DNA of 64,000 nt from contig NZ_JAADJU010000004.1 of NCBI RefSeq assembly GCF_012933545.1, positions 372,001-436,000 of the forward strand, written 5' to 3'. The position numbers were made by a program, and so were the translations under genes. The stretch is from Rouxiella aceris. Its GTDB lineage: Bacteria > Pseudomonadota > Gammaproteobacteria > Enterobacterales > Enterobacteriaceae. Positions 44,911-53,396 of the stretch are shown here, piece after piece; the stretch's first letter is position 1; every line of letters begins with the position of its first letter. The notes under the pieces were generated by a model. The model saw only the letters and a list, made by a program, of their open reading frames with translations, did no database searches and was not told the DNA's origin.

Positions 44911-45809
44911 CATGCTTGCTGAATGTTAGTAAATATCTTTTCGTAATAGTCGATGGCCGACGTAGACATGAAGTTGCGCGGTGCCTCACTAAAATGAGCA
45001 AAGGCAATGTTTTTATAAATTGAAAAACTCTTTGAATTTTGCTCAAAAAATTGACAAGAACTATTTAACTGATGAATTGCCTCCAGTGCATAAAATTCAT
45101 ACGCATGCCCTTGAATTAAATATCCAGGGTGTGAGTAAAACTTCCTTTTAAGAAATTTATTGGTTGTTCTTGTTTCTGGCGTAAAATGCACACCAAATCC
45201 ATTCCACAAATTCTTCACACGCAAAGTACAGCTTGGGTCAATCACAAAAGATCCATTTATGTATTTAAAGATAACACCACACAATCCCCCAAAATTGAAA
45301 ATTTGCTGCCCATTAACTTTCGACAGTAAATTAAACTTATGAATAAACGATATCTTTTTTTCCAGCTTTTTCCAATCGTTAATGAAGCCATCGATTTTTG
45401 GATTTCCCGCAAGAAGAGATGATAAGATTTTTTTCAAAACTTTACTTGTCCAAAAATCATTTTCATAACTATATCCGAATGTGTAAAAAACAAAATCATT
45501 ATCAATTAAACCATTTGATAATATTTCGTCGTGGTCTCGATCCATGAAGATAATGTGAGAATCTCCATCTGACAATGACGACAAATTTTCCACTATGGAT
45601 TTAAGTGTTGTTTTTCCTCCTTCAACTTTTATCTCATACTTTCCATCAAAGAAGTTAGATATAATTGAATTATAAAATATATAGTCTGGAAGCTTAGTGA
45701 TGTCGTTGCTTTCTCCTTTGCCTTCAATATGGAAAATTAAACTAACATCTCTGACTGTTGCCTCTGCAAACAATCCGTTTGGAGTTCTTGAAATGAAATC
45801 GTCTTCCAT
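44910..45809 (-). CDS. DUF4435 (TOPRIM-like) effector, AriB-like
   Basis: 299 aa. N-terminal half follows the DUF4435 plan: IFHIEGKGESND (first acidic loop), KVEGGKTTLKSIVENL, IIFMDRDHDE (DxD of a TOPRIM-like site) and YSYENDFWTS. The rest is helical with Trp/Phe-rich segments and ends IDYYEKIFTNI. It follows an AAA ATPase gene by 3 bp. That pairing is the composition of PARIS (AriA ATPase holding the AriB nuclease until triggered); AriB is known to cut host tRNA. Identification rests on motif order and context; similarity to a characterised AriB is not measured. AT-rich, unlike the phage genes around it. Confidence 0.82.
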   Translation of the reverse strand: MEDDFISRTPNGLFAEATVRDVSLIFHIEGKGESNDITKLPDYIFYNSIISNFFDGKYEIKVEGGKTTLKSIVENLSSLSDGDSHIIFMDRDHDEILSNGLIDNDFVFYTFGYSYENDFWTSKVLKKILSSLLAGNPKIDGFINDWKKLEKKISFIHKFNLLSKVNGQQIFNFGGLCGVIFKYINGSFVIDPSCTLRVKNLWNGFGVHFTPETRTTNKFLKRKFYSHPGYLIQGHAYEFYALEAIHQLNSSCQFFEQNSKSFSIYKNIAFAHFSEAPRNFMSTSAIDYYEKIFTNIQQA

Positions 45810-45812
45810 AAC

Positions 45813-47027
45813 CTATACCTTTAATGCGAAATTTCTTCTTCTACCAATAACATCAGGAGAATGAGTGGCTAATAAAAACTGAGCATTAGGATTGATAGTC
45901 ATAAGAGCATCAACAATTTTATCTTGCCATTTAACATGCAATGATACTTCAGGTTCATCTGCAATATAGAGGATAGGCTTGCGTTCACTGAGGTATATCT
46001 GACCAAGTAAAATTATCATCTGCTTTTCACCAGACGAAAGTTCATTCAAGCTAATATGACCATTCTTAGCCTTCATTACCAACTGATTTTGACTGGACAG
46101 TATTATCTCTTTATCACTAGGGAAAAATAGTTTAAATACATCGAAAAATTCATTTTGAGTTCTAAATATATCCTCTTTTTTCTTTTTGAGGTTCTCGTAA
46201 TCTGCGATTAATGAGCTGGTTCTCCAAGCGTTAAACATTATCCCAAAGTCCGACACTGAAAGGTTATTACTTTTCTCCTCAATACTAGACATAACACCGC
46301 GTAATTTTTGGAAATAATTCTCTAATCTCTTGTTGCTACTACCCTCTTTTTGCGGAGACATAAAGTTAGATATTTCGCGAAGAGAAGCTTCCTCTTTATC
46401 TAGTTTATATGAATCGTTAAAAAAACTAAGCTCATTCTCCCCAGGAACTTCGAGCAATTTATTAAATATATCCCTCTGAAAGTTGCTAGCTATCTTGTTA
46501 TATATTTTTGATTGTCTGGAAAATTTATTAATAAGCTCATTCTTTATTATATCAAGCTTGGTGTGTACCGGATCCGAATGTGGATCCGAATCCGAATCCG
46601 GAAAGGGGTCGTATTCATATTCTTTTCTTCCTGTTCTGGATAGAGGTAGAAAGTCCATCATTGAAAACTTAGATATCAAATTCTTAGCTTCATCAATCTT
46701 TTGATCCATGATATAGTTATACTCATCATCCTCTAGGTTAAACGTAAAAAAACTATCTTCGTAACTAATGATGAAATCAACGCTTGTCTTGCTTTTTTTC
46801 TCTACCCTAACCATTTCCCCTTTTGCGAATGAAATCAATAGCTCACTAAATGGCATTGTGAGCAACTGACTAACATCAACAGAAAGAGTATTACTTATAA
46901 TGTTTATTATTGTAGTTTTACCAGAACCATTAACTCCGATGAGGAAATTAATGGATTCGTTTAGTTCTAGGTGGACGTTTTTATAACCCCACATCTTCTC
47001 AATGTGAATATAATTTATTTTGCTCAT
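45813..47027 (-). CDS. AAA/ABC-type ATPase, AriA-like sensor
   Basis: 404 aa. Walker A GVNGSGKTT at residues 31-39, an insert of about 250 residues that includes a helical region, signature LSSGEKQMI, Walker B ILYIADEPEVSLH and H-loop ATHSPD near residue 390: an AAA_15/OLD-like ATPase without a fused TOPRIM, complemented by the separate DUF4435 protein 3 bp downstream. An acidic Asp/Ser repeat (FPDSDSDPHSDP, about residues 143-155) is encoded by short DNA repeats and may vary between strains. In PARIS, the ATPase senses phage anti-restriction proteins. No Shine-Dalgarno except GGAAAA before the ATG. Confidence 0.85.
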   Translation of the reverse strand: MSKINYIHIEKMWGYKNVHLELNESINFLIGVNGSGKTTIINIISNTLSVDVSQLLTMPFSELLISFAKGEMVRVEKKSKTSVDFIISYEDSFFTFNLEDDEYNYIMDQKIDEAKNLISKFSMMDFLPLSRTGRKEYEYDPFPDSDSDPHSDPVHTKLDIIKNELINKFSRQSKIYNKIASNFQRDIFNKLLEVPGENELSFFNDSYKLDKEEASLREISNFMSPQKEGSSNKRLENYFQKLRGVMSSIEEKSNNLSVSDFGIMFNAWRTSSLIADYENLKKKKEDIFRTQNEFFDVFKLFFPSDKEIILSSQNQLVMKAKNGHISLNELSSGEKQMIILLGQIYLSERKPILYIADEPEVSLHVKWQDKIVDALMTINPNAQFLLATHSPDVIGRRRNFALKV

Positions 47028-47534
47028 GTTTAATTTTCCAAGTTAAGTATTATGACCATCCCTAAGTCGAACCATTTTTTTGTTGTTTAAGCATCCATAT
47101 ACGACAAAGCCTAATGGACGCCATATTCTATGACTCAACGTCCATCTCTATCCCCTTATGCCTTTGTACATATCATCTATATGCCTGAAGATTTGCTTTG
47201 CTGAATTTTTGATGTCCATTTGGTGATGCATTTAGTAATCTCATATCAGTAGTTATCATCAAGAGGTGAAGAAGCTTGAGCTTATAAATTCTTGCTCGTT
47301 CAAAACAGGCTTGCAGCCAATGATTGTACTCAGGCCTGCACCAACGGATGGTTCTATATGCACATTTACGATTTTCTCAGCCTCAGTATAGTTGCGGCCA
47401 GAACAATAGTCAGCAACGATTTCTTATGCATTCGTAAAGAGCAGCCCGCATCCCGTAATCGTCAGGTATTGCTTTCAGACTGCAATCCAAGCTTCGTAAC
47501 ATTCGGCTTTAATATTATGAATTTTAACGGCTAC
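47028..47534. other. AT-rich region upstream of the AriA-like gene
   Basis: 507 bp gene-free flank of cargo 2. It should hold the leftward promoter of the ATPase/DUF4435 operon. An 87-codon frame at 47292-47555 runs into the palindrome and has no ribosome site or recognisable sequence. Confidence 0.5.
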
Positions 47535-47565
47535 CATGCTAGTCCTAATCTATAGGACTAGCATG
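47535..47565. terminator. Perfect 13-bp inverted repeat, possible terminator
   Basis: CATGCTAGTCCTA-ATCTA-TAGGACTAGCATG followed by TCTTTTCT. It could end rightward transcription from within cargo 2 or mark its boundary. No gene with a stop just upstream is evident, so the function is uncertain. Confidence 0.55.
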
Positions 47566-47856
47566 TCTTTTCTAAAGCTACCCTTGCAAGCCATTCGCAT
47601 CTAGCTAGGGAGTTTCAATGCCCATTTTAGAAATGTGCCTGAAATGCAAACGTCCGCTTTGCACAAAGACGACTGACAGATTAGTTTTTTCTCGCTTCAA
47701 CAAAACATTAGATTAAATATGAACCCGTGCAAATTTGTCACTACAAAGAAGCACAACATTAATAAAATCATTCGATTTACTAAGTGCTTGTTGTACCACC
47801 GGCAGTCCTACGCCGCCACGTTGCCGCCGGATCTCACTATCGGCATCCTTTCCCTC
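47566..47856. promoter_or_regulatory. Leader of V with candidate late promoter
   Basis: 291 bp. TTGTTGTACCA at 47788-47798 is shared with the O and FI leaders. TGC-N12-ACA at 47728-47745 resembles the Ogr dyad TGT-N12-ACA, at a plausible distance upstream. A 32-codon frame (47617 on) with a CLKCKRPLC segment is too short to call. Confidence 0.45.
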
Positions 47857-48498
47857 ATGAATACACTCGAAACCCTCTCTGAACTTGCCCGCGCGGTGCG
47901 CGACCTCATCCGAATTGGCGTGGTATCTGACATTGATACCGGGCAGGCACTATGCCGCGTGCAAACCGGCGAGCTGGTGACGAACTGGCTGCACTGGCTG
48001 ACGCCGCGCGCCGGTAATGCACGCACGTGGTGGGCCCCCTCGGTGGGCGAACAGGTATTAATTTTGTCGCTCGGCGGCGAGCTCGATACCGGCTTTGTGC
48101 TGCCCGCTATCTACAGCGACGATTTTCCCGCGCCGTCGGTCTCCGCGCAGGCGTATCACATCCGGTTTTCTGACGGTGCCGTGATGGAGTACGAGCCAGA
48201 CACCGGAACGCTGGCCGTCAGCGGCATTAAAACCGCCAGCGTGGTGGCGTCTACATCGGTCAGCGTCACTGCACCAAACGTCACCGTCATCGCCAGTCAA
48301 AAAATCACGCTGGATACGCCGGAAGTGGTCTGCACCAACAAGCTGACCACGGGCTCGCTGGAGGTCAAACGGGGCGGCGCGATGACGGGCAATGTCACCC
48401 ATTCTGGAGGCGCATTTACGTCTAACGGCATTCAGGTTGATACCCATAAACACAGCGGCGTGCAGGCCGGTGGCGGACAAACGCAGGGGCCACAATGA
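47857..48498 (+). CDS. V: Baseplate spike protein (gpV)
   Basis: 213 aa (P2 V 211). OB domain (ARAVRDLIRIGVVSDIDTGQALCRVQTG; RTWWAPSVGEQVLILSLGGELDTGFVLPAIYS) then a beta-helix and the C-terminal tip VDTHKHSGVQAG whose HxH binds iron in P2. ATG 47857 gives the normal N-terminus; the open frame upstream is leader. No Shine-Dalgarno is visible. Confidence 0.93.
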   Translation: MNTLETLSELARAVRDLIRIGVVSDIDTGQALCRVQTGELVTNWLHWLTPRAGNARTWWAPSVGEQVLILSLGGELDTGFVLPAIYSDDFPAPSVSAQAYHIRFSDGAVMEYEPDTGTLAVSGIKTASVVASTSVSVTAPNVTVIASQKITLDTPEVVCTNKLTTGSLEVKRGGAMTGNVTHSGGAFTSNGIQVDTHKHSGVQAGGGQTQGPQ

Positions 48499-48845
48499 CC
48501 AACTCAAAATACATCGGTATGGCCCGCGAGTCAGGCCATGCCATTGAAGACATGGCGCATATTCGCCAGTCGGTCAGCGATATTTTACAAACGCCTGTCG
48601 GCTCTCGGGTCATGCGCCGTGATTACGGTTCTCTGATTTCTGAGCTGATTGACCGCCCGCAAAACGCAGCACTGCGCCTGCAAATCATGGCAGCTTGTTA
48701 CGGGGCAATCCTCAAGTGGGAGCCGCGCGTCATCCTGAGCGCTCTCACCATTGACACGACGGTTGACGGAAAAATGGTGGCCAATATCACCGGCGCTCGT
48801 AGTGACACCTCCGTCGATTTCTCTCTTACCGTTCCAGTGAGCTGA
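48495..48845 (+). CDS. W: Baseplate assembly protein (gpW)
   Basis: 116 aa (P2 W 115), gp25-like fold. IRQSVSDILQTPVGSRVMRRDYGSL and a C-terminal beta part. Overlaps V by 4 bp. Confidence 0.95.
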   Translation: MTNSKYIGMARESGHAIEDMAHIRQSVSDILQTPVGSRVMRRDYGSLISELIDRPQNAALRLQIMAACYGAILKWEPRVILSALTIDTTVDGKMVANITGARSDTSVDFSLTVPVS

Positions 48846-48849
48846 CACC

Positions 48850-49758
48850 ATGGCAACGATTGACCTGAGCCAGTTACCCGCCCCGACCGTGGTCGAGGCA
48901 ATTGATTACGAAGTGCTGTTAGCCGAGCGTAAAGCGACGCTGGTGTCACTCTATCCGCCCGAGCAGCAGGTCGCCATGGCGCGCACCCTGACGCTCGAGT
49001 CTGAACCCATCGTCAAGCTGTTGCAGGAGAATGCTTACCGCGAGGTAATGCTGCGCCAGCGGGTTAACGAAGCGGCGCAGGCGGTCATGGTGGCCTATGC
49101 CGTCGGCGCTGACCTCGACCAGCTTGGTGCAAATCAAAATGTCCCGCGTCTGGTCATGGTTGAGGCTGACGCTGCTGCGATACCGCCGGTGCTGGCCGTG
49201 ATGGAGTCAGACAGCGACTACCGCCGCCGTATCCCGCAAGCGTTTGAAGGGCAGAGCGTGGCCGGGCCAACCGGGGCGTATGAGTACCATGCGCGCAGCG
49301 CAGACGGGCGCGTAGCGGATGCGTCGGCAATCAGCCCGTCACCGGCCAATGTCACCATTACGGTGCTGTCGCGTGAGGATAACGGCGAGGCCAGTACCGA
49401 CCTGCTGGCGAGGGTTAATGCGGCGCTCAACGATGAAGACGTGCGTCCCGTCGCAGACCGCGTGACCGTGCAGTCCGCTGTCATCGTCGATTACGCCATT
49501 AGCGCCACGCTATATCTGTATCCGGGACCAGAAGCCGAACCCATTCGCGCCGCCGCCGAGTCAAAGCTTATCAGTTATATCAGTGCACAAAACCGCTTAG
49601 GCCGCGACATTCGCCAGTCGGCGATTTATGCCTCGCTGCATGTGGAAGGTGTCCAGCGAGTTGAGCTGGCATCACCGGTCACCGATGTGGTACTGGACAA
49701 AACACAGGCCGCCTTCTGCACCGGTTATCAGATAACGGTCGGCGGTTCGGATGAGTAG
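48850..49758 (+). CDS. J: Baseplate assembly protein (gpJ)
   Basis: 302 aa, exactly the P2 length. Begins MATIDLSQLPAPTVVEAIDYE; YRRRIPQAFEGQSVAGPTGAYEYHARSADGRVADA is the Mu gp47/P2 J signature. Forms the baseplate wedge with W and I. Confidence 0.95.
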   Translation: MATIDLSQLPAPTVVEAIDYEVLLAERKATLVSLYPPEQQVAMARTLTLESEPIVKLLQENAYREVMLRQRVNEAAQAVMVAYAVGADLDQLGANQNVPRLVMVEADAAAIPPVLAVMESDSDYRRRIPQAFEGQSVAGPTGAYEYHARSADGRVADASAISPSPANVTITVLSREDNGEASTDLLARVNAALNDEDVRPVADRVTVQSAVIVDYAISATLYLYPGPEAEPIRAAAESKLISYISAQNRLGRDIRQSAIYASLHVEGVQRVELASPVTDVVLDKTQAAFCTGYQITVGGSDE

Positions 49759-50359
49759 CCGCCTGCTGCCGGTGGGGTCGTCACCGCTGGAAGTGGCTGC
49801 CGCCAAAGCCTGCGCAGACATTGAGGCCCTGCCGGTGCCGCTGCGCGCACTCTGGAACCCGGACACCTGCCCGTTACGGCTGCTGCCCTATCTGGCGTGG
49901 GCATGGTCAGTTGACCGGTGGGATGAAAGCTGGCCCGAAGCGACAAAACGCTCGGTGGTGCGCGCGGCGTACTTTGTTCACCGCCACAAGGGAACCCTTG
50001 GTTCACTGCGCCGCGTGGTGGAGCCGCTCGGCTATCTCATTAAGGTGATTGAGTGGTGGAAAACTGACGAGCCTCCCGGCACTTTTCGTCTTGATGTCGG
50101 CGTGCTGGAAACCGGTATCACCGATGACATGTATCAGGAGCTGGAACGCCTGATACATGACGCCAAGCCGTGCAGCCGTCACCTGATTGGCCTGTCCATC
50201 AACCTCGACGTCACCGGCGTGTCACCGGTTGCCGTGGCGAGCTATGGCGGTGACCTGCTGACCGTTTACCCCTACACCCCTGAAATGATTACCGTATCCG
50301 GCGCGGGTTATTCCCCCGCGGCCATTCACATCATCGACACAGTGAGGATCAACGCATGA
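49751..50359 (+). CDS. I: Baseplate/tail protein I
   Basis: 202 aa (P2 I 176). LLPYLAWAWSVDRWDESWPEATKRSVVRAAYFVHRHKGTLGSLRRVVEPLGY is the family core. The extra C-terminal part (TPEMITVSGAGYSPAAIHIID) probably links to the fibre. Overlaps J by 8 bp and H by 4 bp. Confidence 0.93.
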   Translation: MSSRLLPVGSSPLEVAAAKACADIEALPVPLRALWNPDTCPLRLLPYLAWAWSVDRWDESWPEATKRSVVRAAYFVHRHKGTLGSLRRVVEPLGYLIKVIEWWKTDEPPGTFRLDVGVLETGITDDMYQELERLIHDAKPCSRHLIGLSINLDVTGVSPVAVASYGGDLLTVYPYTPEMITVSGAGYSPAAIHIIDTVRINA

Positions 50360-51477
50360 CAGCAAAATTCTTCGCCCTGCTGACCAACCAAGGGGCCGCC
50401 AAGCTGGCGAATGCCGCCGCGCTGGGTACAAAAATTCAAATCACGCAAATGGGCGTCGGTGACGGTGGCGGCACGTTGCCAACCCCTACGAGAGCGCAGA
50501 CCGCGCTGGTGAATGAAAAGCGCCGCGCTGTGCTCAATGGGCTGAGCGTGGACGCGGCCAACAGCAGCCAGATTATTGCCGAACAAATTATTCCCGAGAA
50601 CGAAGGCGGATTCTGGATCCGCGAAATCGGCCTGTACGACAGCGACAACACACTGATTGCCGTGGCGAACTGTCCGGAAACCTATAAGCCGATGCTGGCC
50701 GAGGGCAGCGGACGAACGCAGACCGTGCGCATGATTTTAATCATCAACAGCACGGAAGCGGTGACGTTGAAAATTGATCCGGCGGTAGTGCTGGCAACGC
50801 GCCAGTATGTCGATGACAATACGATTGAAATGAAAATCTTCGTCACTGCCGCGCTAAAAGAGACGCTGTTGAAAAACCAGAACGGCGCGGATATTCCTGA
50901 TACTGCGCAGTTTGTTAAAAATCTTGGGTTGGGGGATGGCTCCGCATTACCTGTTGGCATTCCCGTGCCCTATCCGCTGTCAACACCGCCATTAGGTTGG
51001 CTAAAATGTAACGGTGCAGCTTTCAGTAAAAACCAATACCCTAAACTGGCCCTCGCCTATCCAACGGGTTTTTTACCTGACTTACGCGGTGAATTTCTTC
51101 GCGGGTGGGATGATGGGCGTGGGGTCGATGGCGTGCTTAACCGTGCATTGCTGTCATGGGAGCCTGCCACACTCATCGTCAGTGCCGTCGGGCCAGATGC
51201 TGCGCAACAAGCCGTTATTGAAGGGGGGGAAACTAACACCGCAACGGTGGCCCAATATAATTCAGGGTTAGGGACAGACTTTGTCAATGACAATGACTAC
51301 GGGTCATCATTTAAAGGCTTTACGGCGGCGGGGGCGGCGTCTTCATATCCGGGAAACTCAGCCGGTGCCAATCCAGATCCGTACCAATCAAGACCCATTA
51401 ATGCGAACCAATATTTACTGGCGGGTGGCGCACGCCCACGCAACATTGCATTTAACTACATCGTGAGGGCTGCGTAA
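50356..51477 (+). CDS. H: Tail fibre protein (gpH), short form
   Basis: 373 aa against 669 in P2. N-terminal anchoring part MTAKFFALLTNQGAAKLANAA and GGFWIREIGLYD are P2-like; the shaft is missing and the C-terminal half is a tail-collar type domain (PLSTPPLGWLKCNG, FLPDLRGEFLRGWDDGRG, NIAFNYIVRA). The host receptor will differ from that of P2. Confidence 0.92.
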   Translation: MTAKFFALLTNQGAAKLANAAALGTKIQITQMGVGDGGGTLPTPTRAQTALVNEKRRAVLNGLSVDAANSSQIIAEQIIPENEGGFWIREIGLYDSDNTLIAVANCPETYKPMLAEGSGRTQTVRMILIINSTEAVTLKIDPAVVLATRQYVDDNTIEMKIFVTAALKETLLKNQNGADIPDTAQFVKNLGLGDGSALPVGIPVPYPLSTPPLGWLKCNGAAFSKNQYPKLALAYPTGFLPDLRGEFLRGWDDGRGVDGVLNRALLSWEPATLIVSAVGPDAAQQAVIEGGETNTATVAQYNSGLGTDFVNDNDYGSSFKGFTAAGAASSYPGNSAGANPDPYQSRPINANQYLLAGGARPRNIAFNYIVRAA

Positions 51478-52073
51478 TGATTCAGGCCATTTTAAATAAG
51501 GACAATATAGCGATCCGCGCGGGTGAGATAACGGTATTTAGTTTTGATGGGTCAACGCGAGAATATTTATCCTCATCCGTTGAATATTTAGCAACCGGCG
51601 TGGGTGTGCCTGCCAATGCATGTATCGACAAGCCACTGGAAAACAAAGCAGCATATGCGGTTTGTCGTACCGCTGATTTCTCTCAATGGGAATACGTGCC
51701 AGACCACCGGGGAGAAAGGATTTACAACACTGAAAATGGAATGACTGCAATCGTGATGATGCTCGGTGACTATCCCATCCAAAGTACATGCGTTCCTCCG
51801 GTAACCCAGTATGACGCATGGAATGGTAAGGCATGGGTCACTGATATTAATGCACAAAATGCAGCCAATATCGAAGCCGCCGATGTAAAGAAACAGCTGT
51901 TACTCACCACGGCACAAAACACAATCAGTGAATGGCAAAGCGAGCTGCTATTGGGTGTTATCAGTGATAATGATAAAGCCCTACTGACCGCGTGGCTGGC
52001 TTATATTAAAGTATTGAAAACTGTTGATGCATCAAAAGCACCGGATATTGTCTGGCCCGAAATCCCTGCCTGA
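51477..52073 (+). CDS. G: Tail fibre assembly chaperone (gpG/Tfa)
   Basis: 198 aa (P2 G 175). C-terminal ISEWQSELLLGVISDNDKALLTAWLAYIKVLKTVD is the caudo_TAP chaperone domain. Starts on the H stop (TAATG). Its N-terminal half is fibre-specific. Confidence 0.9.
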   Translation: MIQAILNKDNIAIRAGEITVFSFDGSTREYLSSSVEYLATGVGVPANACIDKPLENKAAYAVCRTADFSQWEYVPDHRGERIYNTENGMTAIVMMLGDYPIQSTCVPPVTQYDAWNGKAWVTDINAQNAANIEAADVKKQLLLTTAQNTISEWQSELLLGVISDNDKALLTAWLAYIKVLKTVDASKAPDIVWPEIPA

Positions 52074-52078
52074 CCACC

Positions 52079-52098
52079 GCCCCGAAAGGGGCCTTTTT
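52079..52098 (+). terminator. Terminator after G
   Basis: GCCCC-GAAA-GGGGC followed by CTTTTTG. It closes the VWJIHG transcript. Confidence 0.88.
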
Positions 52099-52100
52099 GT

Positions 52101-52125
52101 ATCTGTTGTGCCAATCCCCACAAGA
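52101..52125 (+). promoter_or_regulatory. Candidate Ogr-type site before FI
   Basis: CTGTTGTGCCA and the dyad TTGTG-N8-CACAA (about 52106-52123) lie some 75-95 bp before the FI start. The TGTTGT-YCA core recurs before O and V. Confidence 0.5.
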
Positions 52126-52195
52126 CACCCACACCTCGCCCTCATTGTACTGAAACAACAAAATAGCCTTGCAAATCCATTACGGAGCTAACCCG

Positions 52196-53383
52196 ATGAG
52201 TGACTTTCACCACGGCGTGCAGGTTGTTGAAATCAACGACGGCACGCGTGTTATTTCCACCGTTTCAACGGCCATCATTGGCATGGTCTGCACGGCCAAT
52301 GATGCCGACGCTAAAACCTTTCCCCTGAATACGCCGGTACTCATTACCGATGTGATCGCGGCACAGGGCAAAGCAGGGAAAAAAGGCACGCTGGCCGCGT
52401 CCCTGGCGGCCATTGCCGACCAGTGCAAACCAGTGACTATTGTTGTGCGCGTGGCGGAGTCTGAAAAGACTGATCCCGTCGAGGCGCAGGCTGAAACGCT
52501 GTCTAATATCATCGGTGGCGCAGATGAAAATGGCACCTACACCGGCATGAAAGCGTTGCTAACCGCCGAGGCCGTCACCGGCGTGAAACCGCGTATTCTC
52601 GGCGTGCCGGCACTCGACTCTCTTGATGTGTCCACTGCACTGGCGAGTGTCTGCCAGTCGCTGCGCGCCTTTGGTTATATCAGCGCGTGGGGATGCCGGA
52701 CGATTTCTGACGCTATCACGTACCGCGACAATTTCAGCCAGCGTGAACTGATGCTTATCTGGCCGGACTTCCTCGCATGGAATACCACGGGCAATGTCAG
52801 TCAAAAAGCCTACGCCACGGCCCGCGCGCTGGGGTTGCGCGCCAAGATTGACCAAGAGACGGGCTGGCATAAAACCCTGTCAAACGTCGGTGTGAATGGC
52901 GTGACCGGTATCGATGCCTCGGTATTCTGGGATTTACAGGCGTCCGGTACCGATGCCGACCTGCTCAACAAGGCCGGTGTGACCACGCTTATTCGCAAAA
53001 ACGGCTTTCGTTTCTGGGGTAACCGCACCTGTTCCGATGACCCGCTATTCCTGTTTGAGAACTACACCCGCACCGCGCAGGTACTGGCCGACACCATGGC
53101 CGAGGCGCATATGTGGGCGGTGGACAAACCGATGACGGCCTCACTTATCCGCGACATCATCGACGGTATTAACGCCAAGTTCCGCGAGCTCAAATCTAAC
53201 GGTTACATCATTGATGGCACCTGCTGGTTTGATGAGTCTGCCAACGATAAAGAGACCCTGAAAGCCGGGAAGCTCTATGTCGATTACGACTACACGCCGG
53301 TGCCGCCGCTGGAGAGCCTGACCCTGCGTCAGCGTATCACCGACACCTATCTGGTCAATCTGGCCTCCTCCATTAACAGCTAA
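52196..53383 (+). CDS. FI: Tail sheath protein (gpFI)
   Basis: 395 aa (P2 396). FHHGVQVVEINDGTRVISTVSTAIIGMVCTA is the typical start; GISAWGCR-like (YISAWGCRTISDA), WGNRTCSDDPLFLFENYTRTA and the ending LVNLASSINS follow. ATG 52196 has GGAG 8 nt upstream. Confidence 0.96.
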   Translation: MSDFHHGVQVVEINDGTRVISTVSTAIIGMVCTANDADAKTFPLNTPVLITDVIAAQGKAGKKGTLAASLAAIADQCKPVTIVVRVAESEKTDPVEAQAETLSNIIGGADENGTYTGMKALLTAEAVTGVKPRILGVPALDSLDVSTALASVCQSLRAFGYISAWGCRTISDAITYRDNFSQRELMLIWPDFLAWNTTGNVSQKAYATARALGLRAKIDQETGWHKTLSNVGVNGVTGIDASVFWDLQASGTDADLLNKAGVTTLIRKNGFRFWGNRTCSDDPLFLFENYTRTAQVLADTMAEAHMWAVDKPMTASLIRDIIDGINAKFRELKSNGYIIDGTCWFDESANDKETLKAGKLYVDYDYTPVPPLESLTLRQRITDTYLVNLASSINS

Positions 53384-53396
53384 GGACCCCTGAGAC

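Noticed and set aside
44910-47027. Retron or toxin-antitoxin interpretation of cargo 2
   Set aside because: No reverse transcriptase or antitoxin-like gene; the ATPase plus DUF4435 pairing explains both genes better.
47292-47555. 87-codon ORF upstream of V, as a candidate cargo gene
   Set aside because: No Shine-Dalgarno, no recognisable motif, and its end is inside the 13-bp palindrome.
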